The translations under genes were made by a program, and so were the position numbers. A stretch of DNA of 64,000 nucleotides from Rathayibacter sp. VKM Ac-2760 (lineage in GTDB: Bacteria > Actinomycetota > Actinomycetes > Actinomycetales > Microbacteriaceae), in contig NZ_CP047173.1 in assembly GCF_009834185.1 (NCBI RefSeq), positions 3,596,001 through 3,660,000 on the forward strand. The letters are read 5' to 3'. The notes below the pieces were generated by a model. It worked only from the letters and a program-made list of their open reading frames with translations, had not been told where the DNA came from and searched no databases. Shown in pieces: positions 62,199 to 64,000 of this stretch. Position 1 is the first letter of the stretch. Every line of letters begins with the position of its first letter.

Positions 62199-63146
62199 AT
62201 GCGATCGAGCGCGATCCGGGCCGCGTCCCGGCCGGCCGCGCTGGCCGTCCGCGCGGTCTTCGAGCGCGAGGCGCGGCGGACGGCGGCGTCGATGCTGCCC
62301 TTCGCGCCCTCGGGGATCGTCCGGATCGCCGAGCCGGTCGCGGCGCGCCCGGGCGCGCCCGCCACCACGGCCGACGTCTTCCGCTCGCCGCTCGCGGGAC
62401 CGCGGCCGACGGTCGTCTGGATCCACGGCGGCGGCTGGGTCGCCGGCCATCGCCGCGACGTCGACCCCTACCTGCGGATGCTCGCCGGCGCCGGCTACAC
62501 CGCGGTCTCGCTCGACTACTCCCGGGCCCCCGAGGCGCTGCACCCGACCGCCCCGCGCCAGCTGCTCGCCGCCCTGGAGCACCTCCGCCGGAGCGCCGGC
62601 CGGCTCGGCATCGCCCGCGACCGCCTGGTGCTGGCCGGCGACTCCGCGGGCGCGCAGCTCGCGAGCCAGCTGGCCACGGCGATCACGAACCCCTCCTACG
62701 CCCGCGCCGCCGGTCTCACGACGACCCTGCCCGTGGACGCGCTGCGCGCCGTCGTCCTGCACTGCGGCGTGTACGACGTCGCCGCGCTGACCGGCGCCAC
62801 CGGGCTCGCCGGCCGCGGGCTGCGCGCCGCCGTGCAGGCGTACACGGGCCGGCGCGCGTGGTGGGCGAGCGAGGCGGCACGGCAGATGTCGACGATCGAC
62901 CACGTCACTCCGCGCTTCCCGCCGGCGTTCCTCAGCGGAGGCAACGCCGACCCGCTCACCGCGACGCAGTCCCGTCCGTTCGCCGCCCAGCTGCGCTCGC
63001 TCGGCGTGCCGGTCACCGCACTGCTCTGGGGCGAGGGGCACGACACCGCGCTCGGCCACGAGTACCAGTTCCACTTCGAGCTGCCGGAGGCGCGCGAGGC
63101 ACTCGAGCGCACGCTCGCGTTCCTCGAGCACGCGACAGCGCGCTGA
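62199..63146 (+). CDS. HSL-type alpha/beta-hydrolase (esterase/lipase)
   Basis: A 315-residue esterase of the hormone-sensitive-lipase group: oxyanion motif 'WIHGGGWVAGHRR', nucleophile in 'LAGDSAGAQLASQL', acid in 'SGGNADPLT', and the His in 'WGEGHDTALGHE'. All triad residues appear present. It would hydrolyse short acyl esters. A run of G (GAGGGGGGAACC) precedes ATG 62199. No signal peptide is clear, so it is probably cytosolic. It stands alone, divergent from the TauE/SafE gene. Confidence 0.85.
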   Translation: MRSSAIRAASRPAALAVRAVFEREARRTAASMLPFAPSGIVRIAEPVAARPGAPATTADVFRSPLAGPRPTVVWIHGGGWVAGHRRDVDPYLRMLAGAGYTAVSLDYSRAPEALHPTAPRQLLAALEHLRRSAGRLGIARDRLVLAGDSAGAQLASQLATAITNPSYARAAGLTTTLPVDALRAVVLHCGVYDVAALTGATGLAGRGLRAAVQAYTGRRAWWASEAARQMSTIDHVTPRFPPAFLSGGNADPLTATQSRPFAAQLRSLGVPVTALLWGEGHDTALGHEYQFHFELPEAREALERTLAFLEHATAR

Positions 63147-63274
63147 GGCGCTCGCCCGCACTCTGGCAGTTGCCTGGACAGGAGCGATCGCACCGTGACG
63201 ATCGCCCGGCCCCGCGCGTCCTACCTCCGAACCGCCCGATCGACCGACCGGGCACCGAGGCGAAAGAGGAGATC

Positions 63275-63682
63275 ATGGCCGAGAGCAACGCGACCACCAC
63301 GGGCAACGGAACCGGACGCACCGTCATCGATGACGGCGTCATCGCGAAGGTGGCCGGCATCGCGGCCCGCGAGGTGCCCGGCGTGCACGCCCTCGGCAAC
63401 GGCGCGGCCCGCGCCCTCGGCGCCATCCGCGGCGCGCTCGGCAACGACGACCGCGCCCAGGGCGTCAAGGTCGAGGTCGGCGAGCGCCAGGTCGCCGCCG
63501 ACGTCACGATCGTCGCCGAGTACCCCGCCGCGCTCCAGGACGTCGCGGAGGGCGTGCGCTCCGCCGTCGGCCGTGCGATCCGCGAGATCGTGGGCATGGA
63601 CGTCGCCGAGATCAACGTGACCGTCCAGGACGTCTTCATCCCCGAGGACGACGCGCCCGAGGCCGAGCCGCGCGTCGCCTGA
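63275..63682 (+). CDS. Asp23/Gls24-family envelope stress protein
   Basis: A 135-residue protein of the Asp23/Gls24 family: 'VIAKVAGIAAREVPGVHALG', 'VKVEVGERQVAADVTIVAEY' and 'VGRAIREIVGMDVAEINVTV'. It is cytosolic and membrane-associated and linked to cell-envelope stress. GAAAGAGGAG precedes ATG 63275. A strong hairpin follows its stop, and another short gene starts 140 bp later, probably a partner of the same cluster. Confidence 0.9.
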   Translation: MAESNATTTGNGTGRTVIDDGVIAKVAGIAAREVPGVHALGNGAARALGAIRGALGNDDRAQGVKVEVGERQVAADVTIVAEYPAALQDVAEGVRSAVGRAIREIVGMDVAEINVTVQDVFIPEDDAPEAEPRVA

Positions 63683-63697
63683 GCATCCCCCAGCACT

Positions 63698-63736
63698 CCA
63701 GACGCCCCGCGGTCGATCCGGCCGCGGGGCGTCTGG
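63698..63736 (+). terminator. Hairpin after the Asp23 gene
   Basis: CCAGACGCCCCGCGG pairs perfectly with CCGCGGGGCGTCTGG around a 9-nt loop. It follows the Asp23 stop by 16 bp and may terminate or attenuate transcription before the next gene. Confidence 0.75.
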
Positions 63737-63821
63737 GTGCGCGGTCCGACACCCGCACCTGCACGACCCCCTCTCGCCGTCCTGTCCCCACGGTCGGCGA
63801 CCCACCCCATTGGAGAAGCGC

Positions 63822-64000
63822 ATGGAGAACAGCTGCGCCCGCCCCCTCGACGTGGACGACGCCGTCGCCCTCGTCGGCGTCCTCGCCATCCTCGAGGCCC
63901 TGACCGCCGCTCACCGACTGGAGGCGGCCGAGCTCGACGCCCTCCGGCACGGCCTCGCTCAGGGCGGCACCGTCCTGCCCGGCGCCGACGAGACCGAGAT
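63822..64000 (+). CDS. Hypothetical protein, N-terminal part
   Basis: The window ends 59 residues into this gene. The visible part is soluble and helical ('DDAVALVGVLAILEALTAAH', 'RLEAAELDALRHGLAQGG'). ATG 63822 is preceded by GGAGAAG. Similar small genes commonly follow Asp23/Gls24 genes in actinobacteria, so a role in the same envelope-stress cluster is possible. I cannot place it in a family. Confidence 0.5.
   Translation, partial: MENSCARPLDVDDAVALVGVLAILEALTAAHRLEAAELDALRHGLAQGGTVLPGADETE

Overview
The window is very GC-rich, densely coded actinobacterial chromosome. Its gene content points to the family Microbacteriaceae: a DUF222/HNH (13E12-repeat type) endonuclease, small DUF6458- and DUF7882-type proteins, an Asp23/Gls24 protein, PPOX/F420-type enzymes, and intergenic repeats ending in 'CGAGTAGCC...GTATCGAGA'. 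A Rathayibacter-like genus is my best guess, but it is inferred, not proven. There is no plasmid, phage or conjugation gene, no tRNA or rRNA that I can recognise, and no CRISPR array. Much of the window is organised as short translationally coupled operons: I count 15 gene junctions with a 4-bp ATGA or GTGA overlap.

Left part (1-16.4 kb): a partial S9 peptidase; a two-gene amide-ligase unit (a GCS2 plus circularly permuted ATP-grasp fusion with an asparagine-synthase-like amidotransferase) that may make a small amidated peptide; a MauE-thioredoxin fusion coupled to a CPA1 antiporter; a frameshifted amine-type FAD oxidoreductase; an AI-2E family permease coupled to a frameshifted RlmA-type rRNA methyltransferase; the DUF222/HNH gene; an FeS photolyase; a serine hydrolase divergent from an AraC regulator.

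Middle (16.4-41 kb): an iron-siderophore ABC system (ATPase, lipoprotein, fused double permease) behind a DtxR-like iron box; an APC permease; an OmpR-type two-component system with a PepSY target carrying a CTTCAG direct repeat; a Ser/Thr kinase with a lipoprotein; a four-gene unit (EEP phosphodiesterase, YjdF-like membrane protein, EamA permease, and a nearby SRAP protein); an alpha/beta-hydrolase fold protein lacking its nucleophile; a lipid kinase; a second AI-2E permease; a three-gene signalling unit (NarL-type regulator, a degenerate kinase-like membrane protein, a frameshifted histidine kinase); and a cold-shock gene with a long upstream region.

Right part (41-64 kb): a quinone-oxidoreductase-like protein and a DHA2 drug exporter; a glgX operon; a zinc metallopeptidase; a HipBA-type toxin-antitoxin pair with an unusual two-HTH antitoxin; a putrescine-oxidase-like plus aldehyde dehydrogenase operon divergent from a MarR regulator and an MFS exporter; a pyruvate oxidase/dehydrogenase (PoxB type); a septum-formation lipoprotein; a TetR repressor with two matching operators controlling itself and an MDR oxidoreductase; a TauE/SafE permease; an HSL-type esterase; and the start of an Asp23/Gls24 operon.

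Three genes (near 8356, 10619 and 38357) are each interrupted by one small indel in a GC-rich run. They may be genuine pseudogenes or consensus errors. The repeat family at 11.2, 12.6, 27.2, 31.0, 40.3 and 55.3 kb always lies at gene 3' ends, mostly between convergent genes. I saw no single spectacular new system. The most promising leads are the ligase/amidotransferase pair, the degenerate kinase partner, the two-HTH HipB, and the structured repeats.
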